Source of the DNA: Kitasatospora sp. NBC_01246
Lineage (GTDB): Bacteria; Actinomycetota; Actinomycetes; Streptomycetales; Streptomycetaceae
Assembly: GCF_036226505.1 (NCBI RefSeq)
Contig: NZ_CP108484.1
Coordinates: forward strand, 1,364,001 to 1,428,000
Direction: 5' to 3'
DNA: 64,000 bases
Every line of letters begins with the position of its first letter. Position 1 is the stretch's first letter. The notes under the pieces are model-generated. The model worked only from the letters and a program-made list of their open reading frames with translations. It had not been told where the DNA came from and did no database searches. A program made the translations under genes and the position numbers. Below, piece by piece: positions 33,635-63,145 of this stretch.

Positions 33635-36600
33635 CGCGGTGCTTCTTCCTCCGGTACCGATCCGGACAGCCACGACTCGACGGCACGGCCGGTCGAGGGT
33701 CCGGAGTCTCCGATGATGGTCAGGTGATCTGCCGGCACGTCGACCGTCGTGTGCCGGGTGGGCCAGGACGCCGCGGGGACCGGTCGGTCGGCCGCGGTGC
33801 CGGGGAGGGACTCGGTCGCCCGGACGAGCAGGATCGGGCTCGCCACCGGCGCCGGCCGCCAGTCGCGGAACAGGTCGAAGTGACGGCCCATCGCGCTCAG
33901 TCCGGCGTCCGTGGTCGCCTCCACCAGCTCGACGCGGTCCGCCAGGGCGGTGAACAGCGTCGACTCCAGGGCGGTGAGACCCGGGCTGCCCGGCAGGTGA
34001 CTGTCGAGCAGGACCACGGCGGCCGGGGCCGCTCCCTCCTGCGCCAGCGCTCCGGCCACGGCGTGCGCGACCCAGCCGCCCGACGAGTAGCCCACCAGGA
34101 CGACGGGCCGGTCGCCGTGCTCCGCGCGGACGGCGGCCGCCTGGCGGCCGACGAACTCCGCCAGGGTGCGGGGCAGTGCCTCACCGGCCGCGTACCCGGA
34201 CGGCGCGAGCACGGTCAGGCCCCGGCGGCCCCGGAACGCGGTCGCGAACCGGGCGTACTGGTAGGCGTGCGCGGGTGCCACCAGCGAGGGGAAGCAGACC
34301 AGGGGCGGTCCGGCCGGTCCCTCGGCGAAGCGGGCGCTCCGTGGTGCGGGCGGCGCCGACGCCGGGGCGTCCGGTCCGTCCGGGCGGTCTGGGCCGTCCG
34401 GTTCGTCGCGCAGGTGGGCGGCGGCGGCGAGCAGGCGCAGCCCCTGGCCGGCCCGGCCGGCCAGGCTGGCCTGCCGGAACAGCGCCACCAGCGGGGTCTC
34501 GGGCCCGTTCGGGGCCGGAGCCGGAGTCGGAGCCTGAGTCGGAGCCTGAGTGGGAGTCGGAGTCGGAGTCGGATCCACCGGGGGCGCGGCGACGATCCGC
34601 TCGGTCAGCAGGGCGGCCAGCGCCGCGCCCGTCGGGCACTCGACGATCGCCGACGGGGCCAGCCGGACCCCGGTCGCCTCGTGCAGCCGGGTGCGCAGCT
34701 CCGCCGCGCCCAGGGAGTTGAGCCCGAGCTCGGTGAAGGTGTCGGCCGGACCGGCGGGCGCGTCCGGATCGCCGAGCACGGCGGCGACCTGATCCAGCAC
34801 CACCTCGGTCAGCAGCGCGGTCCGGGACGCGGGCGGCGCTTCGCGGAGCCGTCGGCGCAGCGTCTCGCTCCCGGTCTCGGCCTCGTCCGGCTTCGACCCC
34901 GGCTGCACATACCTGTGCGGACTCGTGTGCGGGCTGCCGGCCGGCTCCTGTCCGGCGAAGGCCTCCCGGCCGGTGCCGTTCCCGGCCCCGGGCCGGCCGG
35001 TCATGGCGGTGGAGCGGGTCGCGGACAGCCAGTGGCCGCGGCCCTGGAACGGGTAGACCGGCAGGTCCACCCGGCGGCCGCCGCCCGGGGCGGTCAGGTC
35101 CACCGGCAGTCCCCGTACGTGGAGGCGGGCGAACGCGGCCGTCAGCGCGGCGCGGTCCGGGCGGTCGGCCCGCAGCAGCGGGACGGCCGCGGCGGCCCCG
35201 GGATCGGTGAGGCAGTCCTGGACCATCGCGGTGAGCACGGCGTCCGGCCCGAGTTCGACGAAGGTGCGCACCCCGCGCCCTTCCAGCGTCCGGACGCCGT
35301 CGGCGAACCGGACCGGCTCCCGCACGTGCCGCACCCAGTAGTCGGCACCGGCCACCTCGGCCGGACCGACCACCGCACCGGTCAGGTTGGAGACCAGCGG
35401 GATCACCGGCGGGTGGTAGGCGATCCGCTCGGCCTCGGCGCGGAACGCGGCCAGCATGCCCGCCATGTGCGGGGAGTGGAAGGCGTGGCTGACCCGCAGC
35501 CGCTTGGTCCGCCGGCCCCCGGCGGCCAGCACGGCGGCGACCTCCCGGACGGCGTCCTCGTCGCCGGAGAGCACGGTGGCGGAGGGGCCGTTGACCGCGG
35601 CCACCGAGAGCCGGTCGGCACGCTCGGCGACGAGCTCCGCCACCTCGTCCGGCCCGGCCTCGACGGCCGTCATCGCGCCGCCGGGCGGCAGCTCCTCCAT
35701 CAGCCGCGCCCGGGCCGCGACCAGTGCGGTGGCGTCCGCGAGGTCGAACACACCGGCCACATGGGCGGCGGCGAGCTCCCCGATCGAGTGCCCGGCCACC
35801 ACGTCCGGCACCAGGCCCCGGCTCTCCACGAGCCGGAAGAGGGCGACCTCCAGCGCGAACAGCGCCGCCTGGGCGTGCCCGGTCCGGTCCAGCAGGGCGG
35901 CCTCGGTGGAGCCGGGGCCGGCCTGCAGCACGCCCCGGACGGAGTGGCCGAGCCGCTCTTCGAGCCCGTCGCAGGCCTCGTCGAACGCCGCCCGGAAGAC
36001 CGGGAACGCCTCGTACAACTCCCTTCCCATTCCCGGGCGCTGGCTGCCCTGCCCGGTGAAGAGGAAGGCCACCGCGCCGTCCGCGGCCACCCGGCCGGTG
36101 ACCACCCCGGGCACCTGGCGGTCCGCCGCGAGTGCGGCGAGGCCGGCGTCGAAGCCGGCCCGGTCCTCGGCGAGGACGACCGCCCGGTGGGTCAGCGCGG
36201 CCCGGCCGGTGGCGAGGGACCAGCCGAGGTCGGCGAGCGTCTGGTCGGGGTGGGTGCCGAGGTGGGCGCGGAGCGAGCGGGCCTGGGCGCGCAGCGCGTC
36301 CGCGCCCCGGGCGGACACCGGCAGCGCGAGGACGCCGGCGGCCGCGGGGGAGGTCCCGGTGGTGGCGACGGAGCCGGTCGCGAGGTCCGCCGCGGGGGCG
36401 GGGGCCGGCCCGGGCTCCGGCTCGGGGGCCTCTTCGATGATCGCGTGCGCGTTGGTGCCGCTGACACCGAAGGAGGACACCCCGGCGCGGCGCGGCCGGC
36501 CGGTCCGCGGCCACGCCACCGGCTCGGTCACCAGTGACACCGCGCCGGACGACCAGTCCACGTGCGGGGACGGCGCGTCCACGTGCAGCGTCCGGGGCAG

Positions 36601-39600
36601 CACCCCGTGCCGCATCGCCAGCACCATCTTGATCAGCCCGGCGAGGCCGGCGGCGGCCTGGGTGTGCCCGATGTTCGACTTCACCGAGCCCAGGTACAGC
36701 GGCCGGTCGGCCGGGCGGTCCGGCCCGTAGGCGGCCAGCAGGGCCTGCGCCTCGATCGGGTCGCCCAGCCGGGTGCCGGTGCCGTGCGCCTCCACCGCGT
36801 CCACCTCGGCCGGCGTCAGACCGGCGTCGGCCAGCGCCTCGCCGATCACCCGCTGCTGGGCGGGCCCGTTCGGCGCGGTCAGCCCGTTGCTGGCGCCGTC
36901 CTGGTTCACCGCGCTGCCGCGCAGCACCGCGAGCACCGGGTGCCCGTTGCGGCGCGCGTCGGAGAGCCGCTCCAGCACCAGGACGCCCGCGCCCTCACCC
37001 CACCCGGTGCCGTCGGCCCCCGCGGCGAACGCCTTGCAACGGCCGTCCTCGGCGAGTCCGCGCTGGCGGCTGAAGTCGACGAACACTCCGGGGCCGGACA
37101 TCACCGTCGCCCCGCCGACGAGCGCCAGCGAGCACTCGCCCTGGCGCAGCGACCGGGCGGCGAGGTGCAGCGCCACCAGCGAGGACGAGCACGCGGTGTC
37201 CACGGTGAGCGCCGGACCGCGCAGGCCCAGGGTGTAGGCGAGCCGGCCGGAGAGCACGCTGGCCGCGTTGCCGGTGCCCAGGTAGCCGTCCAGGCCGTCC
37301 GGGATCTCCCGGACGAACGACAGGTAGTCCTGCCCGTTGGTGCCGATGAACACCCCGGTGCGGCTCTCCCGCAGACCGAGCGGGTCCAGGCCGGCGCGTT
37401 CCACCGCCCGCCAGGCGATCTCCAGCAGCAGCCGCTGCTGCGGGTCCATCGCCGCCGCCTCGCGCTCGCCGATCCCGAAGAACGCCGCGTCGAAGCGGTC
37501 GGGCCGGTCCAGGAAGGCGCCGTGGCGGGTGTAGCTGGTGCCGGACCGCTCCGGGTCCGGGTCGTACAGGGTGGCGAGGTCCCACCCGCGGTCGGTCGGG
37601 AACTCGGACACCGCGTCGCGCCCGGTGCGCAGCAGCTCCCAGAAGTCCTCCGGACCGGCGACGCCGCCGGGGAACCGGCAGTCCATCGAGACGATCGCGA
37701 CGAGGTCCTCCGTGGGATCGGCGCCGGTCGCGGACCGGTCGGCCCGCTGCTCGGTGTCGTCCCGCAGCCGGGTGCGCAGATGGGCGGCGAGCGCCTGCGG
37801 GTTCGGGTGGTCGAACGCGAGGGTCGGGGGCAGGGTGACGCCGAGGGCGGTGCCCAGCGCGTTGCGCAGTTCGACCGCGGTGAGCGAGTCCAGGCCGAGT
37901 TCCCGGAACGGCTTGTCGGCGACGACCGCCGTGGCGTCCCGGTGGCCCAGCACCCGGGCCGTGGTGGCCGCCACCAAGTCGCGCAGGGCCCGGTCGAGTT
38001 GGGCGGGCGGCAGGGCGGCGAGCCCGGTCGTGGCGCTGCCCGCGCCGGCCGTCGCGCCGCTCGGGGCGGGCTCCGGCCGGGCTTCGGGCAGGTCGGCGAG
38101 CATCGGCGGCAGCGGCGCTCCCCCGGCGGCCAGCCGCGCCCAGCGGACGTCGGCGACCACGGTGGTGGCGGCGCCGGCGTCCACCGCCGTGCGCAGCGCC
38201 GCGAGGGCGGGCCCGGCCGCCATCGGCTCGACCGCGAGCCGGGCCAGCTTCTGCCGGGCGCCGTCGCCCGCCGCCATCCCCGCGCCGGCCCACGGCCCCC
38301 ACGCGATCGAGGTGGCCGGCAGGCCGTCCCGCACCCGGCGCTCGGCCAGCGCGTCGAGGAACGCGTTGGCCGCCGCGTAGTTGCCCTGGCCGGCGCTGCC
38401 CAGCGTGCCGGCCACGGAGGAGAAGAGGACGAACGCCGACAGCTCGGTACCGAGGGTCAGTTCGTGCAGGTTCAGCGCGGCGGCGGCCTTCGCCCGGGCC
38501 ACTTCGGCGAGCCGCCCGGGCGTCAGCGCGGTCAGCACGCCGTCGTCGAGCACCCCGGCGGCGTGCACCACGGCCGTGACCGGGGCCGGGAGCCCGGCCA
38601 GCAGGGCGGCGAGCGCGGCGCGGTCCGCCACGTCGCACGCCTCGATGCTCACCTCGGCGCCCAGCGCGGCCAGTTCGGCGGCCAGCTTCTCGGCGCCCGG
38701 TGCGTCGGCGCCCCGGCGGCCGGTGAGCACCAGGTGCCCGGCGCCCTCCCGGGCGAGCCAGCGGGCCACTTCGGCGCCCAGCGCGCCCGTGCCGCCGGTC
38801 ACCAGGACGGTGCCGGACGGCCGCCAGCGCGGCGGCGTCGGGCCGGGCCGGGCGCGCACCAGCCGGCGGGCGAACACCGCGTCGCCGCGGATCGCGGCCT
38901 GGTCCTCGCCCGTCACCCCGGTGAGGAGGCCGGCGAGCCGGGCGCCGGTCCGCCCGTCCGGCGCGGCCGGGAGGTCCACCAGGCCGCCCCAGGTCAGCGG
39001 CTGTTCCAGCCGGGCGACCTGGCCGAGCCCCCAGAGCGGGGCCTGGGCGTAGCCGCCGAGGCCGTCCTGCGGGGTCGCCGGGACGGCGTCCCTGGTCGCC
39101 GTCCAGAGCGGGACGTCGAGGCCGAGGTCGGTGACGGCCTGCTGGACCGCGAGGGCGCCGGCGAGGCCGCGGGTGATCTCGGGGTGGTCCGGCTCGGGCC
39201 GCTCGTCGACGCCCGCCAGGCAGAGCACGCCGCGCAGGGCGGGGGCGTCGGCGGGGGCGGCGTCGGCGGCGCGGGCCGGGGTGTCGGCGAGGGCGGCGCG
39301 GATCCGGTCGGCGAGCTCCGCGCGACCGGCCACCGGCACGATCACCGGTTCGACGCGCCCGCGCAGGCTAGCGACCACCTCCGCCGCCCACGGCCGGTCG
39401 CCCTCCCCCTCCGGGACGACGACCAGCCAGCGGCCGGGCGCGCCGGCGGGGGCGGTCGGGTCGGTCAGGGCAGCCAGGTCGGCCAGGTCGGCCTCGGGCA
39501 GCCGCTGCCAGCGTGTCCGGTACTGCCAGTCGGCCGCCTGCTCGCCGGCCTGCCGCGAGCGGTGCCAGGCCGACAGTGCGGGCAGCGCCCGGCTCAGTGG

Positions 39601-42540
39601 CACGTCGCCCGTCAACTCCAGGGCAGCGGTGAGCCCTTCGAGGTCGCCCTGGTCCACCAGCCGCCAGAACTCCGGGTCGGTCCGCCCGGCCGGGGCGGCC
39701 GGGTCGGCGCCCTCCGCGTGGGACAGCCAGTACCGGTCGGACCGGAACGTGTACGTCGGCAGGTCCACCCGCCGGGGGCTGCCGTCGGCCCCGGCCGAGA
39801 CCACCCCGGCCCAGTCGACCGGGACGCCGGCCGTGAACAGGGCCGCGGCGGCGGTCAGCGCGGCGCCGCGCTCCGGGCGGTCCCGGCGCAGCATCGGGAC
39901 GGCCAGCGGCGCGCCCGGCCGGTCGGCCGGTACCTCGCCCGCCGAGGCGGACTCCGCGACCAGCGCCGACAGCACCCCGTCCGGGCCGGCCTCCAGGCAG
40001 GTGTCGAACCCGTCCGCGAGCAGGGTGGCCGTCACGTCCGCGAAGCGCACCGGCGCGCAGATCTGGTCCACCCAGTAGGCGGCCGAGCCCCAGGACGCCC
40101 CGTCACTCCACCGGCCGGTCACCGCGGCGACCCCGGGCAGCTCGGGCGACCGGGTGGTCACCCCCGCCAGCACCTCGCCGAACGCGTCGAGCATCGGCCG
40201 CATCAGCGGCGAGTGGAAGGCATGGCTCACCGTGAGCGCCTTGACCCGGCAGCCCGCCGCGCGGGCCACCCGGCCGACCCTCTCGACCGCGTCCGCCCGG
40301 CCGGAGACCACCACCGACGTCGGGCCGTTGACCGCGGCGACCGCCAGCTGCCCCGGGGTCCGGGCCTCCTGCTCGGCCACCCAGCCGAGCACCCGGTCCG
40401 GCTCGGCCTGCACCGCGAGCATCGCGCCACCCGTGGGCAGCGCCTGCATCAGCCGGCCGCGGGCCGCCACCACCGCACAGGCGTCCGGGAGCGACCAGAC
40501 GCCCGCGACGTACGCGGCCGTCAGCTCGCCGATCGAGTGGCCGGCCACGGCCGCCGGCCGGATGCCCCACGACCGCGCGAGCCGGACCAGCGCGACCTGG
40601 AGGGCGAACAGCGCGGGCTGGGCCAGATCGGTCCGGTCCAGCGACCGGCCGTCGGCGGCGACCCCGGTGGCCATCGCCTCCCGCAGCGGGACGCCCAGCA
40701 GCGGGTCGAACGCGGCGCACACCTCGTCGAGCGCCGCCGCGAACACCGGGAACGCCTCGGCCGCCCCGGTGCCCATCCCGGCCCGCTGGGTGCCCTGGCC
40801 GGTGAACAGGAACGCCACGCCGCGGCCCGTCCCGGCCGCGCCCTCGGCCCGCACGACGGCGGGGTGGGCCGTGCCGGCCGCGACGGCCCGCAGGCCGTCG
40901 AGCAACTCCTGCGGGCTGTCACCCAGCACCACGGCCCGGTCCTCCAGCGCCGGGCGGGTGGTGGCCAGCGACCACGCGACGTCGACCGGTCCGGGCGCGG
41001 ATCCGGCGGCGGACCCGGCGGTCAGGAAGTCGGCGAGCCGGGCCGCCTGGGTGCGCAGCGCCTCGGGACCGCGCCCGGACACCACCCACGGCAGCGTGCC
41101 GCGCGCCACCGCCCCGTCGGCCGGTTCTCCGGTCGGCTCCCCGGCCGGGTCCTCGACCGCCGGGGCCTGCTCCAGCACCAGGTGCGCGTTGGTGCCGCTG
41201 ATCCCGAACGCCGACACCGCCGCCCGGCGCGGCCGTCCGGTCTCCGGCCACGCCGTCGGCTCGGCCAGCAGCGACACCGCGCCGGAGGCCCAGTCTACGT
41301 GCGGGGACGGCGCGTCCACGTGCAGCGTCCGGGGCAGCACCCCGTGCCGCATCGCCATGACCGCCTTGATCACCCCGGCGACCCCGGCGGCGGCCTGGGT
41401 GTGCCCGATGTTCGACTTCACCGAGCCCAGGTACAGCGGCGGGCCGTCCGGGCGGTCCCGGCCGTAGGTGTCCAGCAGCGCCTCCGCCTCGATCGGGTCG
41501 CCGAGCCGGGTGCCGGTGCCGTGCGCCTCCACCACGTCCACGTCCTGCGTGGTCAGCCGCGCGTCGGCCAGGGCCCGGCGGATCACCCGGCGCTGGGACG
41601 GCCCGTTCGGCGCGGTCAGCCCGTTGCTGGCGCCGTCCTGGTTCACCGCGCTGCCGCGCAGCACCGCGAGCACCCGGTGGCCGTTGCGCCGTGCCTCGGA
41701 CAGCCGCTCCAGCAGCACCAGGCCGACGCCCTCGGACCAGCCCGTCCCGTCGGCCGCCGCCGCGAACGACTTGCAGCGGCCGTCGGCGGACAGCCCGCGC
41801 TGGCGGGAGAACTCCATGAACAGCGTCGGCGTCGACATCACCGTCACGCCGCCCGCCATGGCCAGCGAGCACTCACCGGCCCGCAGGGCCCGGGCGGCCA
41901 GGTGGATCGCCACCAGCGACGAGGAGCAGGCCGTGTCGACGGTGACCGCCGGGCCCACCAGCCCCATCGCGTAGGAGATCCGGCCGGAGACGACGCTGTC
42001 GGCGCTGCCGCTGATCAGGTAACCCGCCACCTCCTCGGGCACCGTGCTCTGCCGCAGCGCGTAGTTCTGGTACATCGCCCCGACGAACACCCCGGTGTCG
42101 CTGCCCCGCAGGGTCAGCGGGTCGATCCCGGCGCCCTCCGCGACGGTCCACGCGGTCTCCAGCAGCTGCCGCTGCTGGGGGTCCATGGCGAGCGCCTCGC
42201 GCGGCGAGATGTCGAAGAACCCGGCGTCGAACTCCGGTGCGCCGTAGAGGAATCCGCCCGCCCGGGCATAGGTGGTGCCCGGGTGGTCCGGGTCCGGGTG
42301 GTAGAGGTCGGCCGGCCAGCCCCGGTCGGTCGGGAACTCCGACATCGCGTCGCGCCCGTCCTCCACCAGCCGCCAGAGGTCCTCCGGCGACCGGACCCCG
42401 CCGGGGTAGCGGCAGGCCATGCCGACGATCGCGATCGGCTCGTGCTCGCGGTCCTCCAGCTCGCGCACCCGCTGGCGCGACCGCTTGAGGTCGGCGGTCA
42501 CCCGTCGCAGATACTCGACGACCTTGTCCTGCTCCGACAC
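33631..42540 (-). CDS. Type I PKS-1: modules A and B plus thioesterase
   Basis: 2969 residues. Docking helix (1-33). Module A: KS (Cys about 205), AT (GHSIGE, Ser about 669; HAFH, so malonyl-CoA), KR (VLDD, B-type; Tyr about 1388), ACP (Ser about 1552). Module B: KS (about 1612 on; Cys about 1784), AT (Ser about 2252; HAFH, malonyl), ACP (LGLNSL, Ser about 2609), Pro/Thr linker, TE (GYSSGG, Ser about 2819). Module B has no KR. GTG at 42540 after GGAAGG is the start, although the frame stays open to 42822. Last synthase in the assembly line; the TE releases the chain. Coupled to the P450. Confidence 0.95.
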   Translation of the reverse strand: MSEQDKVVEYLRRVTADLKRSRQRVRELEDREHEPIAIVGMACRYPGGVRSPEDLWRLVEDGRDAMSEFPTDRGWPADLYHPDPDHPGTTYARAGGFLYGAPEFDAGFFDISPREALAMDPQQRQLLETAWTVAEGAGIDPLTLRGSDTGVFVGAMYQNYALRQSTVPEEVAGYLISGSADSVVSGRISYAMGLVGPAVTVDTACSSSLVAIHLAARALRAGECSLAMAGGVTVMSTPTLFMEFSRQRGLSADGRCKSFAAAADGTGWSEGVGLVLLERLSEARRNGHRVLAVLRGSAVNQDGASNGLTAPNGPSQRRVIRRALADARLTTQDVDVVEAHGTGTRLGDPIEAEALLDTYGRDRPDGPPLYLGSVKSNIGHTQAAAGVAGVIKAVMAMRHGVLPRTLHVDAPSPHVDWASGAVSLLAEPTAWPETGRPRRAAVSAFGISGTNAHLVLEQAPAVEDPAGEPTGEPADGAVARGTLPWVVSGRGPEALRTQAARLADFLTAGSAAGSAPGPVDVAWSLATTRPALEDRAVVLGDSPQELLDGLRAVAAGTAHPAVVRAEGAAGTGRGVAFLFTGQGTQRAGMGTGAAEAFPVFAAALDEVCAAFDPLLGVPLREAMATGVAADGRSLDRTDLAQPALFALQVALVRLARSWGIRPAAVAGHSIGELTAAYVAGVWSLPDACAVVAARGRLMQALPTGGAMLAVQAEPDRVLGWVAEQEARTPGQLAVAAVNGPTSVVVSGRADAVERVGRVARAAGCRVKALTVSHAFHSPLMRPMLDAFGEVLAGVTTRSPELPGVAAVTGRWSDGASWGSAAYWVDQICAPVRFADVTATLLADGFDTCLEAGPDGVLSALVAESASAGEVPADRPGAPLAVPMLRRDRPERGAALTAAAALFTAGVPVDWAGVVSAGADGSPRRVDLPTYTFRSDRYWLSHAEGADPAAPAGRTDPEFWRLVDQGDLEGLTAALELTGDVPLSRALPALSAWHRSRQAGEQAADWQYRTRWQRLPEADLADLAALTDPTAPAGAPGRWLVVVPEGEGDRPWAAEVVASLRGRVEPVIVPVAGRAELADRIRAALADTPARAADAAPADAPALRGVLCLAGVDERPEPDHPEITRGLAGALAVQQAVTDLGLDVPLWTATRDAVPATPQDGLGGYAQAPLWGLGQVARLEQPLTWGGLVDLPAAPDGRTGARLAGLLTGVTGEDQAAIRGDAVFARRLVRARPGPTPPRWRPSGTVLVTGGTGALGAEVARWLAREGAGHLVLTGRRGADAPGAEKLAAELAALGAEVSIEACDVADRAALAALLAGLPAPVTAVVHAAGVLDDGVLTALTPGRLAEVARAKAAAALNLHELTLGTELSAFVLFSSVAGTLGSAGQGNYAAANAFLDALAERRVRDGLPATSIAWGPWAGAGMAAGDGARQKLARLAVEPMAAGPALAALRTAVDAGAATTVVADVRWARLAAGGAPLPPMLADLPEARPEPAPSGATAGAGSATTGLAALPPAQLDRALRDLVAATTARVLGHRDATAVVADKPFRELGLDSLTAVELRNALGTALGVTLPPTLAFDHPNPQALAAHLRTRLRDDTEQRADRSATGADPTEDLVAIVSMDCRFPGGVAGPEDFWELLRTGRDAVSEFPTDRGWDLATLYDPDPERSGTSYTRHGAFLDRPDRFDAAFFGIGEREAAAMDPQQRLLLEIAWRAVERAGLDPLGLRESRTGVFIGTNGQDYLSFVREIPDGLDGYLGTGNAASVLSGRLAYTLGLRGPALTVDTACSSSLVALHLAARSLRQGECSLALVGGATVMSGPGVFVDFSRQRGLAEDGRCKAFAAGADGTGWGEGAGVLVLERLSDARRNGHPVLAVLRGSAVNQDGASNGLTAPNGPAQQRVIGEALADAGLTPAEVDAVEAHGTGTRLGDPIEAQALLAAYGPDRPADRPLYLGSVKSNIGHTQAAAGLAGLIKMVLAMRHGVLPRTLHVDAPSPHVDWSSGAVSLVTEPVAWPRTGRPRRAGVSSFGVSGTNAHAIIEEAPEPEPGPAPAPAADLATGSVATTGTSPAAAGVLALPVSARGADALRAQARSLRAHLGTHPDQTLADLGWSLATGRAALTHRAVVLAEDRAGFDAGLAALAADRQVPGVVTGRVAADGAVAFLFTGQGSQRPGMGRELYEAFPVFRAAFDEACDGLEERLGHSVRGVLQAGPGSTEAALLDRTGHAQAALFALEVALFRLVESRGLVPDVVAGHSIGELAAAHVAGVFDLADATALVAARARLMEELPPGGAMTAVEAGPDEVAELVAERADRLSVAAVNGPSATVLSGDEDAVREVAAVLAAGGRRTKRLRVSHAFHSPHMAGMLAAFRAEAERIAYHPPVIPLVSNLTGAVVGPAEVAGADYWVRHVREPVRFADGVRTLEGRGVRTFVELGPDAVLTAMVQDCLTDPGAAAAVPLLRADRPDRAALTAAFARLHVRGLPVDLTAPGGGRRVDLPVYPFQGRGHWLSATRSTAMTGRPGAGNGTGREAFAGQEPAGSPHTSPHRYVQPGSKPDEAETGSETLRRRLREAPPASRTALLTEVVLDQVAAVLGDPDAPAGPADTFTELGLNSLGAAELRTRLHEATGVRLAPSAIVECPTGAALAALLTERIVAAPPVDPTPTPTPTQAPTQAPTPAPAPNGPETPLVALFRQASLAGRAGQGLRLLAAAAHLRDEPDGPDRPDGPDAPASAPPAPRSARFAEGPAGPPLVCFPSLVAPAHAYQYARFATAFRGRRGLTVLAPSGYAAGEALPRTLAEFVGRQAAAVRAEHGDRPVVLVGYSSGGWVAHAVAGALAQEGAAPAAVVLLDSHLPGSPGLTALESTLFTALADRVELVEATTDAGLSAMGRHFDLFRDWRPAPVASPILLVRATESLPGTAADRPVPAASWPTRHTTVDVPADHLTIIGDSGPSTGRAVESWLSGSVPEEEAPR
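34514..34573 (-). repeat. Hexanucleotide repeats in the ACP-TE linker
   Basis: Runs of GGAGTC/GGAGCC/TGAGTC units on the plus strand, encoding a flexible PTPTPTQAPTQAPT-type linker between the last ACP and the thioesterase. Confidence 0.8.
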
Positions 42541-42611
42541 CTGTCGTTCCCTTCCGTGCTGCGTCGTGTGCGGGTCGTTCCCCGGGCCGGCGACCGGCCC
42601 GGCGCCCGGGA

Positions 42612-42710
42612 CGGTCACTGGTCCGGTCACCGCTTCGGCCGTTGGTCCGATCACCGGAGCGGTCACCGGTCCCGTCACCGGTCCGGTCACTGGTCCGGTC
42701 ACTGGTCCGG

Positions 42711-42716
<6 letters not shown>
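42612..42716 (-). repeat. 12-bp minisatellite between PKS-2 and PKS-1
   Basis: Near-identical TGGTCCGGTCAC units (plus strand), exact at the right end and decaying leftwards, fill most of the 170 bp gap and include the PKS-2 stop codon (42711-42713). In the PKS-1 frame they would read VTGP repeats. Confidence 0.85.
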
Positions 42717-53417
<10,701 letters not shown>

Positions 53418-53453
53418 CTCTTCCGCCCCGATCGGTGTCGCGTACAGACGTGC

Positions 53454-63044
<9,591 letters not shown>

Positions 63045-63145
63045 GCGCGGTCACTCCCTGGTCGGTCGCATACGGCAGGCGGTGTGGAACATCGGGCGGT
63101 GGAACAGTGGGCGGCGGAAGCACACCCCTCCTTGTCCGAGAAGCC

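Noticed and set aside
34300..37700. A hidden KR or DH in module B
   Set aside because: After the AT the sequence goes directly through a short linker to the ACP at about 34.7 kb; there is no room for a reductive domain.
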